From Vulcanisaeta moutnovskia 768-28 (GTDB lineage Archaea; Thermoproteota; Thermoprotei; Thermoproteales; Thermocladiaceae), in NCBI RefSeq assembly GCF_000190315.1, contig NC_015151.1, forward strand, positions 1,550,001 through 1,614,000: a stretch of 64,000 nucleotides of DNA, in the 5' to 3' direction. The position numbers and the translations under genes were made by a program. Shown here in pieces: positions 35,609 to 43,347 of the stretch. The notes beneath the pieces were generated by a model, which was not told where the DNA came from, did no database searches, and saw only the letters and a list, made by a program, of their open reading frames with translations. Positions within the stretch are counted from its first letter, which is position 1. Every line of letters begins with the position of its first letter.

Positions 35609-36115
35609 ATGAAGAGATACTCCAAGCCAAACTACATGCAGTGGCTTAGGGATAGGCGCATTTTGAGTAGGGTTGGGTGTTTCCACTCAAGGGCCAGGAG
35701 GACTGCAGTGTAGATTGTTAAGTACGCCAGGGAGAACCAGGCGTTAATCGTTAGGGAGGATTTGAATGGATTAATCAAGGCATTGAGGAGACTACCCAAG
35801 AACCATAGGGTAAAACTAATCATGCTTGGCTATGGGAGGTTGGCCTACTGGATTGACTGGGAGGCTGAAAAACACGGCATACCCATTAAGGTGGTTAATC
35901 CAAGGGGTACCTCAACCAAATGCCCAATGTGCGGAGTTAAAATGATTAAAGTTGGCTATAGGAGGCTCAAATGCCCAAGATGCAGATTCGAAGAGGATAG
36001 AGACGTAATCACCGTGATTAACCTATCAAAAATGGGGTCAATGACCAATGAAACCACGAGCAAGGGCAGGAACCACCCCCCAAAAAAAAGGAGGAGGTCA
36101 GAAAACAATATATAG
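35609..36115 (+). pseudogene. Second TnpB, 5'-truncated and interrupted by TAG
   Basis: One reading frame from 35609 to 36115 encodes the C-terminal part of a canonical TnpB: a helical segment with REDLNGLIKALRR (RuvC-II, the Glu-Asp-Leu motif), the zinc ribbon CPMCG...CPRC and RuvC-III EEDRDVITVINL. A TAG at 35711-35713 interrupts it, and no N-terminal half precedes it. Unlike the intact gene upstream it keeps normal catalytic residues. The piece is a decayed insertion; it also abuts the truncated HEPN gene. Confidence 0.8.
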
Positions 36116-36210
36116 GATTCAGGTACCCAGATGTTCGAATGCTTGATTATGATAAGGATGATGCCGAGGATTGTCTTAGATGTATGGAAATGGTGATGAT
36201 CTACGTCTAG
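36109..36210 (+). pseudogene. C-terminal remnant of a HEPN-domain toxin
   Basis: The frame from 36109 to the TAG at 36210 reads RYPDVRMLDYDKDDAEDCLR and then CMEMVMIYV, the typical end of small HEPN proteins (PD-x-Y-x-x-x-A-x-x-C/A-L...). The first two thirds, including the R-x4-6-H catalytic motif, are missing; TnpB remnant sequence lies there instead. The complete MNT nucleotidyltransferase partner follows 16 nt later. This is a broken HEPN-MNT toxin-antitoxin operon. Confidence 0.6.
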
Positions 36211-36226
36211 GGAGATACTCCTTAAG

Positions 36227-36580
36227 ATGCACCGTGAGATTGAGGAGTGGATAAGGGAGTTATGCGGTAAGGGTTACATAGTCGTATTATTCGGCTCGAG
36301 AGCTCGCGGTGAAGCCAGGATAGATAGTGACTGGGATTTATTGATCATTGGTGACAAGCCACCAACTGAACCGCCGAATGACCTAGCCCAGGTACATTAT
36401 GCCGATGAATTAACTGCCGAGGAGGAAATCAGGAACTTCAACACATTATTCCTCGACGCATTCTACGAGGGTAAATTACTGTGCGGTGACTCAGTGACAT
36501 TCAACAGACTAAAAGACCTAGTACTTAGCATCACAAGAGGTTTCCTAAAAACAAAAGATGGATGGATAAGGACAAGGTAA
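36227..36580 (+). CDS. MNT-type minimal nucleotidyltransferase (antitoxin of HEPN-MNT pair)
   Basis: 117 residues. The nucleotidyltransferase motif is complete: VVLFGSRARGEARIDSDWDL (G-S-x-R plus D-x-D), with a third acidic residue expected near EEEIRNFN. In HEPN-MNT modules the MNT protein neutralises the HEPN RNase, in studied cases by adding AMP to it. The HEPN gene upstream is reduced to its tail, so this antitoxin now has no partner here; it may persist by drift or protect against other HEPN proteins. Confidence 0.82.
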   Translation: MHREIEEWIRELCGKGYIVVLFGSRARGEARIDSDWDLLIIGDKPPTEPPNDLAQVHYADELTAEEEIRNFNTLFLDAFYEGKLLCGDSVTFNRLKDLVLSITRGFLKTKDGWIRTR

Positions 36581-36584
36581 GGCA

Positions 36585-36878
36585 TTAAGAATTAAGTTGG
36601 GTACGTATTTCAAGGGCTGAATCCTTTTTCGTGTTTGTGGAAATGTTTTTATTCGTTTCTTTGGGATATGCCTTAGTGACAAAGCCGTAGCCACTTCTAC
36701 TAAAACTGAATATGTATATCCAGGGAGATACATTGCTTGGTAACTCGTAGATGTATTCATCATCCTCATGCTTAATCAATTTACTAACCTCAGAGACGTG
36801 GACAAGCTCATTACCGATAAGGACATAGGCGTACCAAGAACCACGAGTACCACCACGTCTCCCCTCACGAACAAGCAT
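36585..36878 (-). CDS. Small hypothetical protein
   Basis: 97 residues. The first half is beta-rich with GSWYAYVLIGNELVHVSEV and YIYELPSNV, the second polar and low-complexity (TNKNISTNTKKD). I do not recognise it. It ends 4 nt from the convergent MNT gene and has only an AT-rich stretch of about 175 nt between it and tRNA-Lys. Codon use is unremarkable. It may be part of the same accessory island. Confidence 0.45.
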   Translation of the reverse strand: MLVREGRRGGTRGSWYAYVLIGNELVHVSEVSKLIKHEDDEYIYELPSNVSPWIYIFSFSRSGYGFVTKAYPKETNKNISTNTKKDSALEIRTQLNS

Positions 36879-37054
36879 AAATCAATACGCTAAATTAAGA
36901 GCACAAATTGAGCAATAAATTAAAGTTTTGCGACATGAACCTCATGATTAATCATAATTACATTTAGTCCAATGTTAATTTGCAATAATTGTTTTACGGC
37001 CTTATTCCTGAAAAGAGTCATGGCATAATGAGGAAGAATAAAATACGAAATTAG

Positions 37055-37128
<74 letters not shown>

Positions 37129-37206
37129 GATTTATTTGCTAATGCCTGTGCCTTTTAAGGTTTTATGTCGCCTTAGTTTTTTAATTGGCAATATTTTAAT
37201 TATGTC

Positions 37207-37551
37207 GTGACCTCGATCGTCAATGCCAGGCTTGGCGATTATCACGGTGAGTGGGCTTTGGATGGTGGTACTGTTAGGTATGTTGAGTATATAGGTGGTG
37301 ATGTTATTGAGGCTGAGCTTGAGGGTTGTGGTGAGGACTATACTGATTGTGTTGTTGAGGATGTTGTTAAGAGGCTTGGTGATGAGCTTAAGCTTCCCAG
37401 GTCAGTCCTTGGTTCAGTGAAGGCTAGGCTTAAGGTTCTCGGTTTCCCATTGGTGATTACGCTGCGTGAGGAGGTTAATGCTTCGATTATTGAGTTTAGG
37501 GGTAAGAATGGTAGTGCCCAGTTAATAATTCGTTACCAACTTATCTCCTAA
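37207..37551 (+). CDS. Hypothetical acidic protein
   Basis: 114 residues starting at GTG. The N-terminal part is strand-rich with GEWALDGGTVRYVEYIGG and the middle is acidic with two cysteines (CGEDYTDC). No membrane segment or recognised motif. A TATA-like ATATTTTAATT is just upstream of the start. The last 11 nt overlap the convergent MFS gene. The length and lack of frame conflict support it as real. Confidence 0.55.
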   Translation: MTSIVNARLGDYHGEWALDGGTVRYVEYIGGDVIEAELEGCGEDYTDCVVEDVVKRLGDELKLPRSVLGSVKARLKVLGFPLVITLREEVNASIIEFRGKNGSAQLIIRYQLIS

Positions 37552-38707
37552 AGAGGATTGCCCTGAGTACCGCGTATAGTATGAATGCGGCTATGAATAT
37601 TATTAAGGCCAGAAGCGCTATTCCACCGAGCCCCAACTTCACGTATGAGTAACTACCCAGGATACTGCCTAAGCCCATGCCGAATCCAAGTACTAGGCTG
37701 TATAGGCCCATTGCCGAGCCCCTCATGCTTATTAATGCCTCATCACCCGTTAATGCGAGTATTGATGGTACCACGGCGGATGCCATGAATATGAAGGGGG
37801 CTGAGGCGGCGACGGCGATTATCGGGTTAACACCCAATAGGAGCAGTACTGTTAGTATTATGAGACCGATACTTACACCTATAACTCCAATACTCATTGT
37901 TTTTAACCTACCAAGCCTGTCCGATACGTAACCAAAGAATACAGAGCCTAGGCCAACCACGAGTGTTGCGCCTAGGAATAGGGCACCAACATGTATCGGC
38001 ATAACACCCTTAATACTTCCTATGGCCCTGCCTGAGTATATTGCGGCGCCGAGTATCATTGTTATTGAGAACCAAATGGGTAGTGTCGGTATGGCCTTCC
38101 TTGAAACACCCCTTAACGGGTTTAGGTATACAGCGCCTATGGTTGGCTTGGTCTCGATTATGTAATTAAGGACTATTGCGTAGAGTATGACCAGTAGTAT
38201 TAGTAGTATTATGAATGCTATCGGCCCCCTAACCACCTGGTAAAGTATTGAGCCAATCATGTAGCCAAGTGCGTAGCCAAATATGTTCATGAAGTCAAAG
38301 ACACCCATGCCCAATCCCCTATATCCCTTCTCTGTTAGATCCGTTATCATTGCAAGCGTGGATACGAGGACCAAGGCTGCACCGAAGCCCATTGCGCCAT
38401 TAAATGCAGCAGTGGCCATTGGATTTCTCAGCAGGGCTATTGCTAGGTATATTAATGCCATGAATATTAAGATCCAAGTGTACCCAAGTATCAGTGTTAA
38501 TTTCCTGCCTAGCCTATCAGCCATGTACCCTGCTATGAAGGAGCTTAAGGCTTCGACAAATGGGTATGAGGCCAGTATCAAGCCGATCATTATGTTATTA
38601 CCTGGTGATAGGTAGGATATTAGGAATGTATTGGCTCCTGATCCAACCCTGATCATTAGTATTGGTAGGTACGGCAGTAACGCCCTTGTATTCCTCATTA
38701 GAATCAA
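37541..38707 (-). CDS. MFS transporter
   Basis: 388 residues with about 12 membrane segments and the MFS loop-2/3 motif GYMADRLGRK (about 60-69) repeated in the second half as GYVSDRLGRLK (about 259-269), each the mark of an intact MFS half. The substrate is not evident; the sequence has the look of small drug or sugar-type permeases. Unlike the MFS remnant at the start of the window it is complete. It is divergent from the E1-like gene, with 45 nt between starts. Confidence 0.85.
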   Translation of the reverse strand: MILMRNTRALLPYLPILMIRVGSGANTFLISYLSPGNNIMIGLILASYPFVEALSSFIAGYMADRLGRKLTLILGYTWILIFMALIYLAIALLRNPMATAAFNGAMGFGAALVLVSTLAMITDLTEKGYRGLGMGVFDFMNIFGYALGYMIGSILYQVVRGPIAFIILLILLVILYAIVLNYIIETKPTIGAVYLNPLRGVSRKAIPTLPIWFSITMILGAAIYSGRAIGSIKGVMPIHVGALFLGATLVVGLGSVFFGYVSDRLGRLKTMSIGVIGVSIGLIILTVLLLLGVNPIIAVAASAPFIFMASAVVPSILALTGDEALISMRGSAMGLYSLVLGFGMGLGSILGSYSYVKLGLGGIALLALIIFIAAFILYAVLRAILFRR

Positions 38708-38752
38708 CGAGGTACTTAATCCTTATTAATTTATTAAGTAGTAGTTCTCGGT

Positions 38753-39499
38753 ATGAGTACCATACAATTAATCGATAGGTACTCAAGACAGGTTGCTGTC
38801 ATTGGTAAGGAGGGTCAGGAAAAGTTATCGAGGGCTCATGTGGCGGTTATTGGCCTTGGTGGTCTCGGGACTCTTGTGTCCATGTACCTAGTTGGTGCTG
38901 GTATTGGTGAATTAACAATAGTTGATTACGATACGGTTAGCCTAACGGATCTTCATAGGCAACTACTCTATAGGGAGGAGGACGTGGGTAAGCCTAAGGT
39001 TGAGGTTGCTGTCAGGAGACTTCGTGATCTAAACTCAACCGTAAAGATAAAACCAATTAATGAGGCGTTAACCGACGAGAATTCAGAACTAATCGTTAAG
39101 AATGTAGATGTTGTAGTTGACGCCCTCGATAATTGGATAGGTAGGCAAGTACTTAATGAGGCAATTGTTAAGTTGAGGAAGCCCCTAGTCCATGGCGCAG
39201 TAAATGGTTGGTACGGACAAGTATCAACAATAATACCAGGCAAGACGCCCTGCCTCTACGAATTGGTTCAGGTTAGGTCATTACCCCAGTGCGTGGGCTA
39301 TTGTCCTGTTGTTGGTCCAGTGGTTGGTGTCGTAGCATCAATAGAGGCAACCGAAGTCGTTAAATTGATAACGGGCATTGGTGAGCTCCTCACCAGTAAA
39401 TTATTAATTATTGATGGTAAGAATTGGGTCATTGATGAGATAAAGCTTAGTAGAGTTGAAAATTGCCCTGTCTGCTCAAGATACCTTAAAGAAAAATAA
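38753..39499 (+). CDS. E1-like activating enzyme, MoeB/ThiF/HesA family
   Basis: 248 residues. The ATP-binding Rossmann motif is VIGLGGLGTLVSMYLVGAG, followed by the SLTDLHRQLLY segment (Arg contacts ATP) and VDALDNW. Zinc-type cysteine pairs are at QCVGYCP and CPVCS. The family adenylylates the C-terminal Gly of small sulfur carriers such as MoaD, ThiS or archaeal SAMPs. With MoaB and MoeA in the window, supply of sulfur to molybdopterin is the simplest role. No rhodanese domain and no carrier gene beside it. Confidence 0.88.
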   Translation: MSTIQLIDRYSRQVAVIGKEGQEKLSRAHVAVIGLGGLGTLVSMYLVGAGIGELTIVDYDTVSLTDLHRQLLYREEDVGKPKVEVAVRRLRDLNSTVKIKPINEALTDENSELIVKNVDVVVDALDNWIGRQVLNEAIVKLRKPLVHGAVNGWYGQVSTIIPGKTPCLYELVQVRSLPQCVGYCPVVGPVVGVVASIEATEVVKLITGIGELLTSKLLIIDGKNWVIDEIKLSRVENCPVCSRYLKEK

Positions 39500-39530
39500 T
39501 TTTAAGGAATTAATTAGCGGTTTTCTGCTC

Positions 39531-40469
39531 ATGAGGAGGTTTTTATCAGCATTATGGGCTAAACTGAGTAATAGGCCATTGGCGCTTTGTGATAGTGGTG
39601 ATGTTGATGGTATAACAAGCGCCGCCCTATTCCTAAGGAAGTACTCAAATGGTATTGTTGTCCTTGCAGCACCCAGTGAGGTTAATAGGTCTTGGTGGAT
39701 TAAACGCCTTTCCTGGACCTTCGTGGCCGACCTTCCATGCCCAGGTAAAGTATTGATTAGGGCTGATCACCATAGAACAAATAAGCCCTGTGCAAAGGTT
39801 GAGTTTTATGACCCTGAGGCACCATGTTCGGCATTAATGGCCATGAAGGCCCTTGGCCTCGAGAATGATACCGTAGCAAATGGCTTGGTCAAAGTCGCAA
39901 TAGAGACGGATACCGCGAACATAACGAGTAAGGAGGCCGAGAATCTTGACTTAGCGGTTAGGTTCGCCTCATACCCTGAGAAAATATACATAGTAAGGAA
40001 CCTGGCAATTAATGGTCTTCAAGCATTAAGCAATGCTAAGATACGCAACCTAGTGGAGAGGGGTTATAGGGCTAAGAAGCTCATGCTTGAGATTGCGGAT
40101 AAAATACCTATTAAGGAGATAATTAATATTTATAGTCCAATAGACCTCGGTATATCCTATAGGCAATTAACCATTGAGCTTCAGCACAGGGGTGCCAAAA
40201 TGGTAAATGTACTACTGAGACTGAGTAGGAGGACCTTCAGGTACTACTGCGGTGCTGATAAGAATAGTCCCTATGACTGTACACAAGTCGCCACTAAGCT
40301 TGGCGGTGGTGGTCATAAATACGCCTCGGGCGCGCAATATAAGTCGCCGCTCCTCAATCCAGGGTGGGGTGTTGAAGCTTTCATAAACGTGTTAAAGGCC
40401 TACTTAAATATTGATAGACTTGAGGTACTTGAGCTATCGAGGAATTCCATAAGGGTTATAACGTACTAA
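39531..40469 (+). CDS. DHH/DHHA1 phosphoesterase
   Basis: About 312 residues. The DHH domain shows LCDSGDVDGITSAALFL (DxD metal site) and IRADHH (the DHH motif); the DHHA1 domain ends in TKLGGGGHKYASGAQY. Family members hydrolyse oligonucleotides, pAp or cyclic dinucleotides with Mn2+. The sequence could be an archaeal single-strand or nanoRNase; which cannot be told. The frame opens at 39456, overlapping the E1 gene, but the ATG at 39531 has a TATA-like ATTTTAAGG upstream, and gives the normal N-terminus. Confidence 0.82.
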   Translation: MRRFLSALWAKLSNRPLALCDSGDVDGITSAALFLRKYSNGIVVLAAPSEVNRSWWIKRLSWTFVADLPCPGKVLIRADHHRTNKPCAKVEFYDPEAPCSALMAMKALGLENDTVANGLVKVAIETDTANITSKEAENLDLAVRFASYPEKIYIVRNLAINGLQALSNAKIRNLVERGYRAKKLMLEIADKIPIKEIINIYSPIDLGISYRQLTIELQHRGAKMVNVLLRLSRRTFRYYCGADKNSPYDCTQVATKLGGGGHKYASGAQYKSPLLNPGWGVEAFINVLKAYLNIDRLEVLELSRNSIRVITY

Positions 40470-40528
40470 TTCTCATCAGCGCTTTGGACCTTCGTCACTA
40501 TTCAGTGGCTACCATTCTCATCACAGGT
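40470..40528 (-). ncRNA. Box C/D guide sRNA (two 12-nt guides)
   Basis: Minus-strand order: C box GTGATGA (40524-40518), guide GAATGGTAGCCA (40517-40506), D' box CTGA (40505-40502), 4-nt spacer, C' box TGACGA (40497-40492), guide AGGTCCAAAGCG (40491-40480), D box CTGA (40479-40476). Both guides are 12 nt. By N+5 the predicted targets are the fifth base of UGGCUACCAUUC and of CGCUUUGGACCU. It lies antisense in the gap after the DHH gene, touching its stop. Confidence 0.85.
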
Positions 40529-40591
40529 AGTACTAAGGCTTACTAGAGAAAGCCCTTTAAATGTGAGTTTTCACGATATTGGCGGGTCTTC

Positions 40592-41251
40592 TTGGGTAAA
40601 GTTGTCGTTATTGATCACCCATTGGCTCAAGCCATCTTAACGACACTTAGGGATAGGAATACGAAACAGATTGAGTTTAGGAAGGGCCTCGTTAGGCTTG
40701 GCAGGTTAATGGGTTATGAAATAGTGAAGTCAATGGATATAGAAACAGTAGAAGTAGAAACACCACTTGGTGTTAAAGCCAAGGGAGTTAGGATTAGGGA
40801 CCTTGATCATATAGTCATTATTCAAGTGCTTAGGGCAGCCATGCCCCTTGTTGAGGGTCTCGTTAAGATCTTTGCAAATGCCAGGATGGGTGTTGTCAGT
40901 GCCAGGAGAGTTGAGGAATCACATGTACCTGGTTCGCTGGATTTTGATATCGAGATTACGTATGTTAAGGTGCCGAGGATATTCGACGACGATATATTAA
41001 TAATTGCCGATCCAATGCTAGCGACCGGGTCTACAATAATCTCCGTATTAAGGCAAGTCCTTAAATATGGGGCTCCCAAGAGAACGATTATAGCCAGCGT
41101 CATAGCCACTAAGTACGGCATAGACAGAGTGCTTAGGGAATACTCATTTGCCGAGATATACACAGTAGCCATAGACCCTGAAATAAACGAGAAGGGCTAT
41201 ATAGTACCTGGGCTAGGCGATGCTGGGGATAGGGCGTTTGGTGGTCCTTAA
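40592..41251 (+). CDS. upp: Uracil phosphoribosyltransferase
   Basis: 219 residues. The PRPP-binding loop is [16 protein letters not shown] (about 133-148) and the uracil-binding C-terminus reads [18 protein letters not shown]. It salvages uracil to UMP; archaeal enzymes are usually activated by GTP and inhibited by CTP. The start is a TTG (40592), there being no nearer ATG. The NCS1 permease at 43348 could import the base, though that is a guess. Confidence 0.95.
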   Translation: MGKVVVIDHPLAQAILTTLRDRNTKQIEFRKGLVRLGRLMGYEIVKSMDIETVEVETPLGVKAKGVRIRDLDHIVIIQVLRAAMPLVEGLVKIFANARMGVVSARRVEESHVPGSLDFDIEITYVKVPRIFDDDILIIADPMLATGSTIISVLRQVLKYGAPKRTIIASVIATKYGIDRVLREYSFAEIYTVAIDPEINEKGYIVPGLGDAGDRAFGGP

Positions 41252-41261
41252 ATTAAATCTC

Positions 41262-41918
41262 CTAATTACGAGATGAAATCCTTCTCATTACATAATTCAA
41301 AGCCTCATCAACCAAGCCCTTCCTAGCCAACTCATTAAACTTCTCATCGTTATCCAACTCCATGTATAGGCTCAACCTGGTCCTCACATCACTAACCACC
41401 TCCTTAAGTCTACTCTTAACTGCGTACCAAACCCTCGCCATATTCATTAATTCCTCATCCTCCCTGAGGAAATTCATTATCTTATCCAGGGCCCTCCTTG
41501 CCACAATACCACTTAGTCCCTCGGTGGTTACGGCAATCCTTATACCATTAATCTCACTCTCGAAGGGAACAACGACCTCAGTTTCCTCAGCATTAGTAGC
41601 ATCATTAAAGAACTTCCGTAAATCCCTAGCAACCTCCCTAACTCTTTCATTAATTGCTGGGTCATTAGTAGCAATAACCACTAGGTCGGCCCACTCAATG
41701 CTTTTTCTGAGTAATTCCTCGTTATTTACATCACCCCTCATTAGCTCTATTTTTCCCTGCTCTGCATAGTGCATTAGCTCATTACTAAATTCAAGGCTTA
41801 AGACCCTAACATTGGCACCTGCCAGGAGGAATTTAATGGCCCTCCTCGTACCAACACCACCACCCCCGATCACTAGTACATTCCTGCCGTTAAACTCAAT
41901 GAAGAGTGGTATCCTCAC
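41262..41918 (-). CDS. Siroheme-type precorrin-2 dehydrogenase (CysG N-terminal/Met8p family)
   Basis: 218 residues. The Rossmann NAD motif is VLVIGGGGVGTRRAIKFLLAG, followed by LVVIATNDPAIN and a dimerisation segment with VPFESEINGIRIAVTTEGLSG that corresponds to CysG's AxxxxxxxxxxVST(G)G(A)xSP. It oxidises precorrin-2 to sirohydrochlorin, used for siroheme or alternative heme b synthesis. No other heme-pathway gene is nearby. It is convergent with upp and followed by an unknown gene on the same strand. Confidence 0.85.
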   Translation of the reverse strand: MRIPLFIEFNGRNVLVIGGGGVGTRRAIKFLLAGANVRVLSLEFSNELMHYAEQGKIELMRGDVNNEELLRKSIEWADLVVIATNDPAINERVREVARDLRKFFNDATNAEETEVVVPFESEINGIRIAVTTEGLSGIVARRALDKIMNFLREDEELMNMARVWYAVKSRLKEVVSDVRTRLSLYMELDNDEKFNELARKGLVDEALNYVMRRISSRN

Positions 41919-41938
41919 ATACTTAATCTCTTAGGGGG

Positions 41939-42472
41939 TCATTTATTTTTACTTGCACCTTTTAAATGCAAGATTCTTTTTATAGTGAGATCCCTAATAT
42001 TAATGATGGTATTAAGCGACGGCACTTCCTCATTAACCCTCAAATCAGAATCCTTAATACTATTCTTAATCCACGTGCATTCATTGATTAGGAGGCTATG
42101 GACGGACCCAGGTACATCAGACCTAGTTAATTGCCTAATTATATAATCATCACTAAATTCAACAACTAACCTGGGCCTATTAACATTACCCACATCAAAG
42201 CCAAGCATTAGGGCTAAGTCATGTTCATATTTCTTAGAAAAGCCATTAATGACTTCCTCAAGTCTTGTTCGATTACATGGTAATGGTAACCTAGGCATTA
42301 TAACCTCAATTCCCGATTTAGCGAGTAATACTGCCAATATTGAATAGAACTGAGGCTTAACACCTGGTGGTGTTAACATAAGTACCCGCGCATTGGTATT
42401 GCTGGGTGTTAGTGTCATTATTTCGTAATTAATGCGTACGTGATAGTCATCACCATCAAATATCCTAAGCAT
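41939..42472 (-). CDS. Hypothetical protein
   Basis: 177 residues with alpha/beta character (ARVLMLTPPGVKPQFYSIL, EVIMPRLPLPCNRTRLEEV, DLALMLGFDVG). The early TPPGV plus serine-containing helix recalls Rossmann-like binding proteins, but I do not recognise a family. It lies 20 nt upstream of the dehydrogenase gene and 32 nt downstream of the enoyl-CoA hydratase on the same strand, so the three may be co-transcribed. No membrane segment. Confidence 0.6.
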   Translation of the reverse strand: MLRIFDGDDYHVRINYEIMTLTPSNTNARVLMLTPPGVKPQFYSILAVLLAKSGIEVIMPRLPLPCNRTRLEEVINGFSKKYEHDLALMLGFDVGNVNRPRLVVEFSDDYIIRQLTRSDVPGSVHSLLINECTWIKNSIKDSDLRVNEEVPSLNTIINIRDLTIKRILHLKGASKNK

Positions 42473-42504
42473 TAGTGAAGCGCATGAAGAAATGCTTAAT
42501 AGTA

Positions 42505-43248
42505 TTACTTTTTGAGGAATTCCTCGAGCCTCGCCTTGACCTCAGGCTTCAGCGATTCCTCGGCTAGAGTATTTAGTAATTCATCCCACCTATCACTAAC
42601 CTCATTAATCATTGAGGATATCATTAGTTTCTTAATGATTGAGTAAACACCGTGAGGCACGGAACCTATCTTATTGATTAATTCCAGGGACGTCTTTAAG
42701 CCATCATTAACATCACCAACAACCCTATGGACAAGACCCCACGCAACAGCATCATCAGTGCTCAACCTAAAGTCCCTATCCAGAAAGAACCTAGACCTCA
42801 GAATGCCGAAGAGGTATGGCGCAAAGGCTGGTGTGACAGGCACGAGACCATACCTAATACCTGGTAATGAGAATTCCGAGCCCCTAACAGCGACTACCTG
42901 ATCAACGAAGTATAAAAGCTCCGTTGCGAAGCCATACGCTGAACCATTGACCAGGGCTATCACTGGCCTCTCGCATTTTGCAATAGTAATGACTAAATCC
43001 CTAATGGCTGAGAAGTACCTCCTTGATTCATCAATTGTTTTGAAGCCGTAAATCTCAGCAAGGTCAAGACCCGCGGAGAAGTTTCTGCCCTCGCCAGTTA
43101 TTATGACACCCCTATAATCCCTACAGCCCAGGGCCACGGCATCCTTAGCCCTCAAAGTCAACTCGAGACTAAACGCGTTCCTCTTTTCGGGTCTGTTTAA
43201 CTTTACGATTAATGCATCTTCCATGGGTGCGGTAATTACAATGTTCAT
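42505..43248 (-). CDS. Enoyl-CoA hydratase/isomerase family protein
   Basis: 247 residues. The crotonase fold motifs are KLNRPEKRNAFSLEL, ITGEGRNFSAGLDLAEI (oxyanion hole) and PVIALVNGSAYGFATELLY, where the second oxyanion-hole region and usual Glu (here after GSAYGFATE) sit. The second catalytic Glu position is GIRYGLVPV, where the usual Glu is not visible, so isomerase rather than hydratase activity is possible. It acts on acyl-CoA thioesters. No other fatty-acid genes are close. Confidence 0.85.
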   Translation of the reverse strand: MNIVITAPMEDALIVKLNRPEKRNAFSLELTLRAKDAVALGCRDYRGVIITGEGRNFSAGLDLAEIYGFKTIDESRRYFSAIRDLVITIAKCERPVIALVNGSAYGFATELLYFVDQVVAVRGSEFSLPGIRYGLVPVTPAFAPYLFGILRSRFFLDRDFRLSTDDAVAWGLVHRVVGDVNDGLKTSLELINKIGSVPHGVYSIIKKLMISSMINEVSDRWDELLNTLAEESLKPEVKARLEEFLKK

Positions 43249-43347
43249 AATCTCTCATTGCATATAGGCTTAATATAATTTAACTTATCCTGTTCTTAAA
43301 TTACAAGTAACCCTTATAAGAGTACTTTAAGACGTTGTGAGGGCATC

